From assembly GCA_017651185.1 (NCBI GenBank), contig JAGCDJ010000025.1, forward strand, positions 1 through 64,000: a stretch of 64,000 nucleotides of DNA. Direction: 5' to 3'. The stretch's first letter is position 1; every line of letters starts with the position of its first letter. The DNA comes from Bacteroidales bacterium (GTDB taxonomy: Bacteria; Bacteroidota; Bacteroidia; Bacteroidales; ML635J-15). This document shows, piece by piece, positions 1-8,594 of the stretch. Both the position numbers and the translations under genes were made by a program. Under the pieces are notes generated by a model, which was given only the letters and a program-made list of their open reading frames with translations, had not been told where the DNA came from and made no database searches.

Positions 1-3000
1 AACTTCGTAGAAAGTTACAACAACTTCATCAGATGCAGAACAGGTCTCTTCGTTTTCTGTCTGAATGTGCGGATGATTTGTTTCAGTCCAGAGGAATGTT
101 GCTTCACCGTAAGCCGAATAGTGACCTGTTGTATGCGGGTCTGTACGGTCGGTAAATGTAGCAGCACCACCATTCATGCTTATCCACGAACCTGTAATGC
201 TATCACCATCAACATGAGAACTAATAGCATTTAATTGGAAGTCAAGACCACAGACATTGAAATCATCGCCTGCCCTGACATTAGGTATCTCCATAAATTC
301 TACGGTAACTGTATCGCGGTCGAAGCAAGAGGATGCGTCGCCCATGGTGTTAATCTCCCTTACTATGAAGGTGTAGATTCCGTAGTCGCTGACCTGTACA
401 TGTTCAACGATGCTATCGTGCGGAGTATTGGTCCAGAATACCTGTGCACTAGGAATCGGTTTGTCGCCGACTGTCCACTGGCACGTTGGAGTATAGGTGT
501 CAGATGGTGACAAACTCCATGAACCGTTCAAATCGTAAGAGTCGCCACAAGCCACATGGTCAACACCTGCATTTGCTTCGGGTCTCTGCAAGAATCTAAC
601 ATGCATAGTATCTATCGACATACAACTTTCATTGTAGCCTATAAAGTAGAAGTCAATATCCCTATACTGGGAAATATGTATATTTTCGTTAAGAGTGAAG
701 GTTGTAGTTGGACTCAATGAGTCGGTGAAATTACCAGCAATATCCTTGCACACCCATGTGAAGTTACTATAACCCTCTGATGCAGAAGTTTCTGCACAAA
801 GTTCAACTGTATTTCCGCAAACTGCAACACTATTGCCAGTTGAACCACACTGATGTACACTTATAACTGGAACTTTTCTGAAAACAATCCTCTTGACTGC
901 CTCACCTACGCAGTTAGCATCAGCTGGCAAACGTGGGTCGTTTATTGGTTCCGACCAGCGGAACTCGTATTCTACCTGTGTTTCGTCATCGGGAATTGGC
1001 ACAGTCACGAAGCAGTGCGGGAAGCGGTCGCTAGGTGCTGTGTTCGGATTGTCGTAGTTGTTATATGTTACAGTTGGAAGAACGTGTCCCTGCATATCGT
1101 ATGCAGTCCATCTACCTTCATTTGCAGGATTGGTATTGTATACCTGAAGTTCTGCCCTGTGTCCGCAGACAGTATCCACATTGGCTGTGGTTGCTGGTGA
1201 AGGCACATTGATAAAAGTAATGGTAGTGCTTGACGAACCGACGCATTCGCCGTTGCGTTCCGTAAGAGTAACAACGTATGTTCCTCCTCCATTAGCATTT
1301 GCTGTTGTCTGCAAATGACTTGCGGGAGTCATCACAACGCCTGAACCTGTCCATTGCAGTATAGAACCTTCAATTACAGGATCTGTCTGACGAGCACCAA
1401 TAATCTCGACCTGCACACCGCATACGGTGATATCAGGACCTGCCTGTGGTGCCGGTATCCTGCGGAATTCGTATATAGCAGATGCCTCACCAACACATTC
1501 AGCGTTAACTATATGCCATGTATAAGTAACCTCTTGTCCTTCTACACCAGAAAGAACGATTGCATTAGACATTGTGTAGTCGGTGTTTTCGATTGTAGTA
1601 AATGGAGCTGATGCCGACCAGTAACCATACATTCCTGATGGCACCGGAGAACCGTTGAGCTGAATGACAGGACCACAGGTTACTCCGCCCTGTGCCGTCG
1701 GTTGTGGACGGTCTTTCCACATCAGAGGCACTGCCTGCGATATTGAACGGCAACGATTACTCCATGCTGCTTCACCTTCGCCAAAACCAGCAACCGCTGC
1801 AAGATAATACTGAACACCAGTAGCACCGCCAGTAATATCGGTCAGTCTAACAGTTGATACAGTGCCTGAGAGTGTAGCAACGATAGTACCTCTTATATTC
1901 TCTGGGTTTGTGTATACAATATACGAAAGGACAGCACCGGTAGCAAGGGTATGATCACGATGGGTGAAATTATATACATCTCCTGTACACAGAATCTGTG
2001 GTGCATAGTCGGTAAAAATTCCGGCATAGTTATCACAACCGCAGTCACGATAACCACTGACATTAACACTATTGCATCCATTGTCATCACTTACAACCAG
2101 AGTATATTCGACTGGACTAGGAGCTGTAAAGGAGAATGAGGTCTGCTGCGTAGAACCTGAAGTGCTTACATTCACTGGAGCAGGATGATTTTGTTCATCT
2201 GGATCTACGGTATAAGAACCGCTAATTGAATATGACGGAGGAGTAGTACCGGCTACACCATTTACGCTGAAACTTACAGTTACTGTCGGGTTTGCACCAC
2301 TAGTGCACGACTCATCGCGGTTTGAAACCGTAACCTCATCGTAGACAGTGAATGTCTGGCTGCTTGTTGCAGGAGATGCGCAACGCTCATTATTTATTGT
2401 GTTGGTTATAGTATATTGACCTGGGGTTGCCGAACTCGGGGTAAATGTCCTTGCCTCTGCACTGAATGCAGATGAAGGCGGGTTGCAAGACAGCGTACCA
2501 AAATCATTTGCCGATAAAACAACTATTTCGCCCAGACGGCAACGACTTGTTATCGGTTGGAGAGTTGCGTTCATAGGACGAGCAAAGTTAACGTTAATAC
2601 TTGCGGAACCGTTACATGTTTCGTTTCCTAGATAGTACTCGTTCCATGTAAAGGTGTAGTCACCGAAAACATTTACAGTAACATCAGTATTAGGTTCGTC
2701 TATGTTCGTGAAAGTTGCCGTACCAGGACCTGTATATGTCCAGTGTCCAGTATTGCCTGTATATGCAAAACTACCTGCACTGAGGTGTGTGTTATCGCCA
2801 CAAGGTGACGAGTTGGTAGATGTCACTACCGGTGTTGGTTCAATGCAGCAACGTGGGTCGTGTGCTGGTCTAACATGAACACCAACCGTTGTATCGTATG
2901 TACAACCAAAGTTGTCGGTTGCAGAGAACGTGTAAGGTATTACTGACCAGTTTTCTTGATCCGGGTTCTGTACAACTGCAGTTGCATTAATAGAACCGTT

Positions 3001-4599
3001 CTGTCCGGTCTGCATGCCTACGCCGCTCCAAGAATATGTACTCTGAGAATATGTGTTGGTGAACGTCCAAAGGTTGTCCGGATAAAGTTGCTCTCTAAAG
3101 AACAAACCCCATTCAAACATATAACCGTTGTCAGAACCCCAGAAGTCACATACCTGTATTGTCCATATACCGTTTAAAGGGCAACCAACAAGAGATGACA
3201 TGTTTTCGTATGAAGCATAGTCACCTGCGTTAAGCACCGAATTAGTGTAACTTTGTCCGCACGGGTCGGTATACGATGTACTTGTGGTAGGACCATTTGT
3301 ACCAAACGGTGCTGTTGCATTCGGAGTAAAGTAGTACGCATAGCCTTCGCCCGGGGTGTAATAGCAGTTCGAAGTAGAACTATATGGGTCGGGAGCAAGT
3401 CCAAGGTTTATACTACCACCATCGATAGAACCGGCGTTGTTTGTACCACCTGTATTGGTCCAACCTGGAGGTGTACCGCGTGAACATGCATGAAGAAGAC
3501 AATTCTGTCCGCTAGGACATTGAATCATAATGGTAAGGTCACCAAGGAAAGAGTGTTCCAAATTGAGGTATACACTCTCGATGTCGGCAACCGAAGTGAT
3601 TGTTGCTCCATCATCAAATATATTAAAGGTCAAATATGAATTGTAGCAGGTTCCGTTACCATCAGGGATGTTCATCGGGTCTGCGATAATTGTCGGGATT
3701 TCCATTTCCCATGCTTCCACATGAGGTTCACCGTGCAGGCTAACAGTTTCACCCGGACATATTGAATCAGGTCCGAAACTTACGTTTTCCCATGAAGGGA
3801 GTATTGAAACGCGAACCTTTACCGTATTTATATTTCTGTTTATACAACCTCTATCGTCGGTTGCATTGCAGAACACGAGGAAACCGCCGCTCTGGGTAAA
3901 AGTATATGTAAGAGTCCGGCCTTGACCAGGCTGAGGGAATGTTATATATGATGTGTCGCTGTCTTCATTTATAATACCCCACACATAGGTCAAACCATCT
4001 TCCGACTGGTCGTAAACCTGATGGTTCTGGTTGAAAGTTGTAGCAGTAGAAAAACTTACTTCCGTACCGTTACATATATCATAATATGTATCTGAACCTT
4101 CGGTTGTAGGAGGGACACTCGGAGTGATTACAGTCTGGAATGCCTGGCACATATCGCCACACCATATTTTGGCGGCAAAACCAACTCCTGGTGTACTTCC
4201 TGAGGTCCATATCAACTGCAAAGCGCCACGGTTTGACGAGAATGTACGTCCGTTAAGATCATTACCAGATGCATTTTGCGCAAGTATTTGTCCAGAAATT
4301 GCATCCTTGATTGTCATTATTGTTCCGCTTGCAAGGTTGAATGTTGTAAACCTCATACTGATAGCACCACCATTTGTCGAAGCAATTTCTTTAATATACG
4401 ACCTGTTTACAGCGTAGTTTCCAGTTCCACCGTCATCGTATATTATTGTAGTTGTAGTCGCTTCCGACGCTGCCTCAGCGCAATCGATCTGGAATGTGTT
4501 TCCATAGTCACCATCTTCGTCGATTTCTATGTTACGTGCCGATGCCGACATGCAAACCGCGAAAATAGCGGCAAGCAAAATTAAAATCTTCTTATTCAT
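1..4599 (-). CDS. very large secreted surface protein with CUB-like, P-domain and PKD-like repeats, C-terminus cut off by window edge
   Basis: An open frame runs without a stop from ATG 4599 to the window edge (1,533 codons seen). The N-terminus is a clear signal peptide (MNKKILILLAAIFAVCMSASA). Residues about 30-150 look CUB-like (short strands, the motif YDDGGTGNY). Residues about 300-510 match a proprotein-convertase P-domain (GDLTIMIQCPSG, then GIWTIQVCDFWGSDNGYMFEW). From about 520 onward there are repeated immunoglobulin/PKD-like units of the Bacteroidota 'AGxDxxVCG ... W ... TFxWtE ... C' type, for example AGVDHVACGDSYDLNGSW and AGDDFNVCGLDFQLNA. This architecture is typical of gliding/T9SS-exported adhesins; a T9SS tail would lie to the left of the window and is inferred only. 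The start overlaps the stop of the upstream small gene by 8 bp, so translation is probably coupled. Exact ligand or role unknown. Confidence 0.88.
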   Translation of the reverse strand, partial: MNKKILILLAAIFAVCMSASARNIEIDEDGDYGNTFQIDCAEAASEATTTTIIYDDGGTGNYAVNRSYIKEIASTNGGAISMRFTTFNLASGTIMTIKDAISGQILAQNASGNDLNGRTFSSNRGALQLIWTSGSTPGVGFAAKIWCGDMCQAFQTVITPSVPPTTEGSDTYYDICNGTEVSFSTATTFNQNHQVYDQSEDGLTYVWGIINEDSDTSYITFPQPGQGRTLTYTFTQSGGFLVFCNATDDRGCINRNINTVKVRVSILPSWENVSFGPDSICPGETVSLHGEPHVEAWEMEIPTIIADPMNIPDGNGTCYNSYLTFNIFDDGATITSVADIESVYLNLEHSFLGDLTIMIQCPSGQNCLLHACSRGTPPGWTNTGGTNNAGSIDGGSINLGLAPDPYSSTSNCYYTPGEGYAYYFTPNATAPFGTNGPTTSTSYTDPCGQSYTNSVLNAGDYASYENMSSLVGCPLNGIWTIQVCDFWGSDNGYMFEWGLFFREQLYPDNLWTFTNTYSQSTYSWSGVGMQTGQNGSINATAVVQNPDQENWSVIPYTFSATDNFGCTYDTTVGVHVRPAHDPRCCIEPTPVVTSTNSSPCGDNTHLSAGSFAYTGNTGHWTYTGPGTATFTNIDEPNTDVTVNVFGDYTFTWNEYYLGNETCNGSASINVNFARPMNATLQPITSRCRLGEIVVLSANDFGTLSCNPPSSAFSAEARTFTPSSATPGQYTITNTINNERCASPATSSQTFTVYDEVTVSNRDESCTSGANPTVTVSFSVNGVAGTTPPSYSISGSYTVDPDEQNHPAPVNVSTSGSTQQTSFSFTAPSPVEYTLVVSDDNGCNSVNVSGYRDCGCDNYAGIFTDYAPQILCTGDVYNFTHRDHTLATGAVLSYIVYTNPENIRGTIVATLSGTVSTVRLTDITGGATGVQYYLAAVAGFGEGEAAWSNRCRSISQAVPLMWKDRPQPTAQGGVTCGPVIQLNGSPVPSGMYGYWSASAPFTTIENTDYTMSNAIVLSGVEGQEVTYTWHIVNAECVGEASAIYEFRRIPAPQAGPDITVCGVQVEIIGARQTDPVIEGSILQWTGSGVVMTPASHLQTTANANGGGTYVVTLTERNGECVGSSSTTITFINVPSPATTANVDTVCGHRAELQVYNTNPANEGRWTAYDMQGHVLPTVTYNNYDNPNTAPSDRFPHCFVTVPIPDDETQVEYEFRWSEPINDPRLPADANCVGEAVKRIVFRKVPVISVHQCGSTGNSVAVCGNTVELCAETSASEGYSNFTWVCKDIAGNFTDSLSPTTTFTLNENIHISQYRDIDFYFIGYNESCMSIDTMHVRFLQRPEANAGVDHVACGDSYDLNGSWSLSPSDTYTPTCQWTVGDKPIPSAQVFWTNTPHDSIVEHVQVSDYGIYTFIVREINTMGDASSCFDRDTVTVEFMEIPNVRAGDDFNVCGLDFQLNAISSHVDGDSITGSWISMNGGAATFTDRTDPHTTGHYSAYGEATFLWTETNHPHIQTENEETCSASDEVVVTFYEV

Positions 4600-5038
4600 T
4601 GCCGTACCCTTTCATTGCGTTATACATTTGTGAAACTTCCTGATTAGAGTAGAACACTATTATGGTATTGGTCTTGCCCACGCGGTAGTAGTTGCGATGG
4701 TCAAAAGGCCTTTCGTAATAGAATTCGGCAATATTTACATTACCCGGTTCTATCGACTGTACCATTCCTGCCTTTTCTCCTGTTTCAGGATCTTTATAAT
4801 AGAGGTACTCGAATCCGTCAATCTTCTCTTGCATATATGGTTCTGCAATGTACCACGAGTAGTCCAACTCGTAGTTCAGAAGTTCGAGGATTATGGGAGT
4901 TTCCTTCTGCATGCGCTGTAGATGTTCAAGGCTGTAAGCCTTTTCTAAGCGCGGGTCGATCTGCACTGTCTGTGCATAGCTTATGCCCGATATCATCGTG
5001 ACAATCAGCAAAATAACAAACTTCCTTTTCATATTCAT
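4592..5038 (-). CDS. small secreted protein of unknown function, coupled to the large surface protein
   Basis: A 148-residue protein with a signal peptide (MNMKRKFVILLIVTMISGISYAQT) and a mature part of about 125 residues rich in Tyr, Glu and Met, with no motif I recognise (fragments: LLNYELDYSWYIAEPYMQEK, RVGKTNTIIVFYSNQE). It has no lipobox and no membrane span apart from the signal. Its stop codon lies inside the first codons of the downstream giant surface gene (8-bp overlap), so the two are co-transcribed and probably made together. That suggests an accessory role for the partner (periplasmic chaperone, export or assembly helper), but this is inference from position only. Either ATG at 5038 or 5032 could be the start. 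Confidence 0.8.
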   Translation of the reverse strand: MNMKRKFVILLIVTMISGISYAQTVQIDPRLEKAYSLEHLQRMQKETPIILELLNYELDYSWYIAEPYMQEKIDGFEYLYYKDPETGEKAGMVQSIEPGNVNIAEFYYERPFDHRNYYRVGKTNTIIVFYSNQEVSQMYNAMKGYGNE

Positions 5039-5304
5039 TTTTATTTACTATTTATCAATTAATAATTATTCTCTCTATCCCTATGACAACTGAAACATCG
5101 ATTTCGTTGCCTGAGATATTAAAAATTTTTCAACTTTTTTTTAACTTCAACATTTATACTATTTTACGCAATATAAGACTGCAAAATAAATTAAAAAAAT
5201 TGAATTGGTGTTAATTAATTTTAAATTTTGTTAATATTTTTCACAACTAACTGGTTTTGAGAACAATATGTTTAATATAGTCCCAAGAATTCTTTATTGC
5301 ATAC

Positions 5305-5336
5305 AAAAAGAGCCTGCGGGGAACAGACTCTTTTTT
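5305..5336 (-). terminator. hairpin terminator after the ABC/GntR operon
   Basis: AAAAAGAG (5305-5312) pairs with CTCTTTTT (5328-5335), with CTG/CAG pairing inside, and a T run on either strand. It lies downstream of the minus-strand gene ending at 5522, so it probably ends that operon, and could work in both directions. Confidence 0.65.
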
Positions 5337-5385
5337 AAGCAAGTAAAATTTATGTTAACTATGTGGTTGAAAATTATTTTGTTAG

Positions 5386-5405
5386 AGACGTTGCGCGCAA
5401 CGTCT
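5386..5405. repeat. REP-like perfect 20-bp palindrome
   Basis: AGACGTTGCGCGCAACGTCT is a perfect palindrome. It shares its plan (AGACGC... GCGTCT around a variable core, often with GTA/TAC flanks) with imperfect copies at 21609-21628 and 47388-47413. Dispersed palindromes of this form are common between genes in Bacteroidota. Confidence 0.7.
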
Positions 5406-5442
5406 GTACATTGAAATTGTTTGATGTTGTTTGAGGTTGGCT

Positions 5443-5494
5443 CTTGTTAGTCGTAGGCTCTTTCCTTGTTAGTCGTAGGCTCCAGCCTACGACT
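5443..5494. repeat. 18-bp direct repeat plus 11-bp-arm hairpin
   Basis: CTTGTTAGTCGTAGGCTC occurs at 5443-5460 and again at 5465-5482. The second copy continues into a hairpin with perfect 11-bp arms (AGTCGTAGGCT 5471-5481, AGCCTACGACT 5484-5494). A further small hairpin, CAAGGC-tct-GCCTTG (5504-5518), follows directly before the stop of the minus-strand gene ending at 5522. Confidence 0.75.
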
Positions 5495-5521
5495 TATCGT
5501 ACACAAGGCTCTGCCTTGAGT

Positions 5522-6244
5522 TTAATTATTTTTCGTCAGCACCTTTCCCAATCCTTCATTGGAAAACCCTACATCTTCGCAGTCCAACTCGGTGGCATCA
5601 ATAGAACCAACGCCTTCGTTAATGAACTTTGCAGTCTCCGCCTTGCCGGTAATGCTTATGCTCCCAACACCATCGTTGTCGAGACGGACATAATTGGCAT
5701 CAAGCACTTCGACACTTATATTGCCAACTCCTTCATTATCGGCTTTCAGATGTGAAACCGACAATTTCTTTAATTCAATGGAGCCAACGCCTTCGTTCTT
5801 CACAATTAGGGTATCAGCACAAAGAGAGTCGCAACTAATCTTTCCAACGCCTTCGTTCTTGATTGATCTGCAAGTTGGCGAATATACCTTGATATTGAAT
5901 TTTTCGCCCTGTCTTCCACGGATTTTGCCCAAATCATCAATACGCAGAACGCCATCGTCGACATCTGTTTCTATACAACTGATATAATTACCAGGCGCCG
6001 TTATTTCAACTGCAGACCTGTCCGCCTGTACAAATTCAATGTTGCACACGACTTCGTTTTCAATGGCATCAAAAGCCTCAAGTTCCCTGGTTTCAACCTT
6101 TTCCGTTTCATCATAATCATCCAGTTGCGTTTGGTGTGATCTATCATTGTCATAATACGTAAACCAAGCCAATACGCCAACAACCATTAGGATAAATATT
6201 ACAGCCAAACCGCTGAACAATAATTTATTAGTTATCTTTTTCAT
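5522..6244 (-). CDS. DUF2807 (putative auto-transporter adhesin / GIN-domain) membrane-anchored protein
   Basis: A 240-residue protein. Residues about 10-30 form one membrane span (LLFSGLAVIFILMVVGVLAWF) near the N-terminus, followed by a linker and a repetitive all-beta domain (about 55-238) in which the motif NEGVG or a close variant (NDGVG, NEGLG) returns every 20 or so residues, one turn of a right-handed beta-helix. This is the DUF2807/head-GIN family, usually periplasmic or surface exposed, with no known enzymatic activity. It is the last gene of the operon and its start overlaps the GntR gene by 17 bp, so it is co-expressed with the ABC pair and may monitor or respond to envelope stress. 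That role is inference. Confidence 0.85.
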   Translation of the reverse strand: MKKITNKLLFSGLAVIFILMVVGVLAWFTYYDNDRSHQTQLDDYDETEKVETRELEAFDAIENEVVCNIEFVQADRSAVEITAPGNYISCIETDVDDGVLRIDDLGKIRGRQGEKFNIKVYSPTCRSIKNEGVGKISCDSLCADTLIVKNEGVGSIELKKLSVSHLKADNEGVGNISVEVLDANYVRLDNDGVGSISITGKAETAKFINEGVGSIDATELDCEDVGFSNEGLGKVLTKNN

Positions 6245-6611
6245 CTTTCTTACCCTTTAAAAATTCGTTATAATATTCATTCAATTCGCTTATTCCGATT
6301 CCAAGAAGTTCCATTTCCTGAAAAATGTGCGGAAGTTCCTTGTTTACAAACCTTTCGCGTCGGAGTTCCTTGATTTTTGCAATGGCATCCTCGGCAGCGA
6401 AGTATCCCACGCCACGCTTGTTTGTGATTATTCCGTAGCGTTGCAGGAAGTCGTAGGCCCGCAGCACTGTGTTGGGATTTACCTCGAGTTGCACACCGAG
6501 TTCACGCACCGAGAGAATACGGTCGTTTTCCTTCCACCTGCCCATCAGGACTTGCTCGCATACGAAGTCGGCAATCTGCTGGTAAATAGCCTTTGATTCT
6601 GAAAAGTCCAT
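6228..6611 (-). CDS. GntR-family transcriptional repressor, YtrA subfamily
   Basis: A 127-residue protein. An N-terminal winged helix-turn-helix (residues about 8-75: IYQQIADFVCEQVLMGRW, then ILSVRELGVQLEVNPNTVLR and YGIITNKRGVGYF) is followed by a short C-terminal helical tail with no ligand-binding domain. Short GntR proteins next to ABC ATPase genes are the YtrA subfamily and usually repress their own operon. A matching inverted repeat, AGTGTATTA-6-TAATACACT, sits at the operon promoter (8290-8313). One base separates the gene from the stop of the membrane protein gene and it overlaps the next gene. Confidence 0.92.
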   Translation of the reverse strand: MDFSESKAIYQQIADFVCEQVLMGRWKENDRILSVRELGVQLEVNPNTVLRAYDFLQRYGIITNKRGVGYFAAEDAIAKIKELRRERFVNKELPHIFQEMELLGIGISELNEYYNEFLKGKKDEKDN

Positions 6612-6612
6612 A

Positions 6613-7332
6613 TTAAGCCTCCGTTTCCTTTAATCTTAAATAACTCAAAATCCAGAAAAATGCTATCACACAGAGTATAAATACAGACAATATCACATTC
6701 CCGTATGTTATTTTATCCGCTGTTACATAAACTGCTTCGTGGAGCCACATTTTGAAAACAATAATCGCCATAACAGTAGCATATAGTGTAAAGAATGCAA
6801 ACTCGCAGAGCAAAGTCTTTATGACTGCAGCCTTACGGAAATATACAGACCCGAACATCATAACTGCATTGTTGAGAAGCAGGAACAAGCAGAGATACCA
6901 TATTTCAACTCCCCAAAATATAGAATTTCCCAAAAAATCGATGCTCTTGAATGTAAATTCGTCGTAGATAAAGTAGCATAAAAACGAACTTGTCCAGATT
7001 CCAAGGCACGAAGCCGCAATGAGCAGAATCGGATAGTAGAAATGGCTTAGGATGATGTTGACAGCGAGTTTTTCACATCGACTTGCAGGAAGCATAAGGT
7101 AGTTTATTGCCCTCTGCGGTTTCCCGAGCATACCGAATATGCGTCCCGAATAGAGTATGAAGAAGACTAAAAGCACTGCCCACGAGATTGTTGAAACCTC
7201 TTGTTCGAGTGAAGTTAGCATCTCGACGGCGAATATTATAGCCGCTACAATGACATCCTTTTTCCAATTTTCGCTGAAATAACGCTTGAAAAGCAATCCG
7301 ATACGATAGAATGATATATTTTTCATAGCCAT
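6613..7332 (-). CDS. multi-pass membrane protein, ABC transporter permease partner
   Basis: A 239-residue, very hydrophobic protein with about six membrane spans (for example WAVLLVFFILYSG, YPILLIAASCLGIW, FAFFTLYATVMAIIVF and NVILSVFILCVIAFFWIL). No sequence motif is diagnostic. Its place directly after the ATPase gene (6 bp gap) and before the YtrA-type regulator points to the membrane half of a two-component ABC exporter, as in YtrABCDEF-like and bacitracin-type systems. Substrate unknown. Confidence 0.8.
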   Translation of the reverse strand: MAMKNISFYRIGLLFKRYFSENWKKDVIVAAIIFAVEMLTSLEQEVSTISWAVLLVFFILYSGRIFGMLGKPQRAINYLMLPASRCEKLAVNIILSHFYYPILLIAASCLGIWTSSFLCYFIYDEFTFKSIDFLGNSIFWGVEIWYLCLFLLLNNAVMMFGSVYFRKAAVIKTLLCEFAFFTLYATVMAIIVFKMWLHEAVYVTADKITYGNVILSVFILCVIAFFWILSYLRLKETEA

Positions 7333-7338
7333 ACCTTT

Positions 7339-8247
7339 TTAATTGTTCAACTTAGTTTCCATTTCATCGGCAAACCTCGACTTGCCGTTTTCCCTTTCGG
7401 CGAAGATTTCGTGCATCCTTTCCCTTGCCGAGATTGCCGCGCAGAACAGCAGTTCCATGTCGAACTTGTCGTCGGCATCGTCGATGTGGGTGCAAACTGC
7501 AACTTTACCGGCAATGTTGTCCTCGCTGTATAGCACCTTGCCCTGTGCCGAAAGTTCCTCGAACTCATTTGCCGACAGAACCTTGAAAGTAAGGCGGTCG
7601 CAAATGGTGTTGATGTCGGCGTTGAGAAGAATTTTGCCATTGTCGAGCACCAGCACGGCATCGATTACATTTTGTAGGTCGCGCACCTGATGGGTGGAAA
7701 TGATGAATGTCTTGTCATCCGTGATTGCCGAAGCCACAACCTTGCGGAAAGCGCTTTTCGATGGGATGTCCATTCCGTTTGTCGGCTCGTCCATTATGAG
7801 CAGCTTAGTGTTGGTAGCAAGCGCGAAGCTCACAAGCACTTTTTTCTTCTGTCCGTGCGACATTTTAGTCAAGTTCTGTTCCATATCGCTAATTTCGAAC
7901 TGGCGGAGGTAATTCTCGAAGTCGGTTTCGCTGAAGTTCGGATAGAACGGAGCATATATTTTCACATAGTCGCGTACGTTAACCGATGGCACATCCATTT
8001 CCTCGGTGACAAAGTAAATGTCGGCGAGAATTTCTGGTTTGCGCATTTCCGGCTTTTGTCCGAATACCTCAACAGAACCACGATTACAGAACCGAAGTCC
8101 AGAAATAATTTTTAGCAAGGTAGTCTTGCCCATACCGTTTTTGCCCAGCAGACCGTAAATATGTCCTGCCTCAAGCGAAAGATTCAGGTTGTCGAAGATT
8201 TTTCTCTGCGGCACATACCCGAAATCCATTTCTTTAATCTCAATCAT
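7339..8247 (-). CDS. ABC transporter ATP-binding protein
   Basis: A 302-residue ATPase. Walker A is GLLGKNGMGKTTLL (about residue 32), the signature is a variant (MSHGQKKKV instead of LSGGQ), Walker B is LLIMDEPTNGMD and the H-loop is ISTHQ. The C-terminal 90 residues form an extra accessory region of the kind found in YtrB/BcrA-like ATPases. It is the first gene of a four-gene minus-strand operon (ATPase, membrane protein, GntR regulator, DUF2807) and provides the energy for its membrane partner. The operon promoter carries a predicted GntR operator, so expression is likely induced by an unknown, perhaps membrane-active, compound. Confidence 0.93.
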   Translation of the reverse strand: MIEIKEMDFGYVPQRKIFDNLNLSLEAGHIYGLLGKNGMGKTTLLKIISGLRFCNRGSVEVFGQKPEMRKPEILADIYFVTEEMDVPSVNVRDYVKIYAPFYPNFSETDFENYLRQFEISDMEQNLTKMSHGQKKKVLVSFALATNTKLLIMDEPTNGMDIPSKSAFRKVVASAITDDKTFIISTHQVRDLQNVIDAVLVLDNGKILLNADINTICDRLTFKVLSANEFEELSAQGKVLYSEDNIAGKVAVCTHIDDADDKFDMELLFCAAISARERMHEIFAERENGKSRFADEMETKLNN

Positions 8248-8289
8248 ACCTATTAGTATTAAATTGTTAATTTTCTTTTATTGTTCGTT

Positions 8290-8313
8290 AGTGTATTAGT
8301 GAAGTAATACACT
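8290..8313 (-). promoter_or_regulatory. predicted YtrA-type GntR operator
   Basis: A perfect inverted repeat with 9-bp arms (AGTGTATTA and TAATACACT) and a 6-bp spacer. It lies directly downstream of the minus-strand -7 box at 8315-8322, so it covers the expected transcription start of the ABC/GntR operon. Its form resembles known YtrA-family operators (AGTGTA...TACACT). Confidence 0.75.
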
Positions 8314-8314
8314 G

Positions 8315-8322
8315 CAAAAGTA
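8315..8322 (-). promoter_or_regulatory. -7 box (TACTTTTG) of the ABC/GntR operon promoter
   Basis: On the minus strand this reads TACTTTTG, an exact match to the Bacteroidota -7 consensus TAnnTTTG, about 68 bp upstream of the ATPase start and next to the operator. Confidence 0.65.
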
Positions 8323-8563
8323 GGATGGGTTTTGATACTGGCAATGGATTTTTAAGTTGATTATATTAAATGCATAGTTAAAATGTTTATCAGTTAATAT
8401 TTATCCACAAAATACATAATTAGAATAGATGCTATTTCAAAATCGGGAATGAAGAATAATAGTATACCTATTATAAATTTAAAGATTCACAAATTGAATT
8501 AGGCATTATGTGTTCTGGTTCAAAAAATCGTCAATCGAAAATCTCAAAATCGTAAATAATTTT

Positions 8564-8571
8564 TATCTTTG
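8564..8571 (+). promoter_or_regulatory. -7 box (TATCTTTG) for the C25 protease gene
   Basis: TATCTTTG matches TAnnTTTG and lies 23 bp before the ATG at 8595. The remainder of the 347-bp divergent region (8248-8594) is A+T rich and shows no gene; the YtrA-type operator is at its left end. Confidence 0.6.
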
Positions 8572-8594
8572 CGTGTCATAAACTTTATTTTACG

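Larger units (their letters stand above)
5039..5521. other. 483-bp intergenic region with terminator and hairpin repeats
   Basis: No gene was seen. The right-hand part (5305-5518) carries a terminator-like hairpin, a perfect 20-bp palindrome, an 18-bp direct repeat and two further hairpins, each listed separately. The left-hand part (about 5039-5300) is strongly A+T rich and should hold the promoter of the 5038 gene; no exact TAnnTTTG box on the minus strand was found there. Confidence 0.6.

Noticed and set aside
853..4584. Several plus-strand frames of 60-115 codons in the left 4.6 kb
   Set aside because: The minus strand holds one uninterrupted 1,533-codon frame with signal peptide and domains over this whole stretch.
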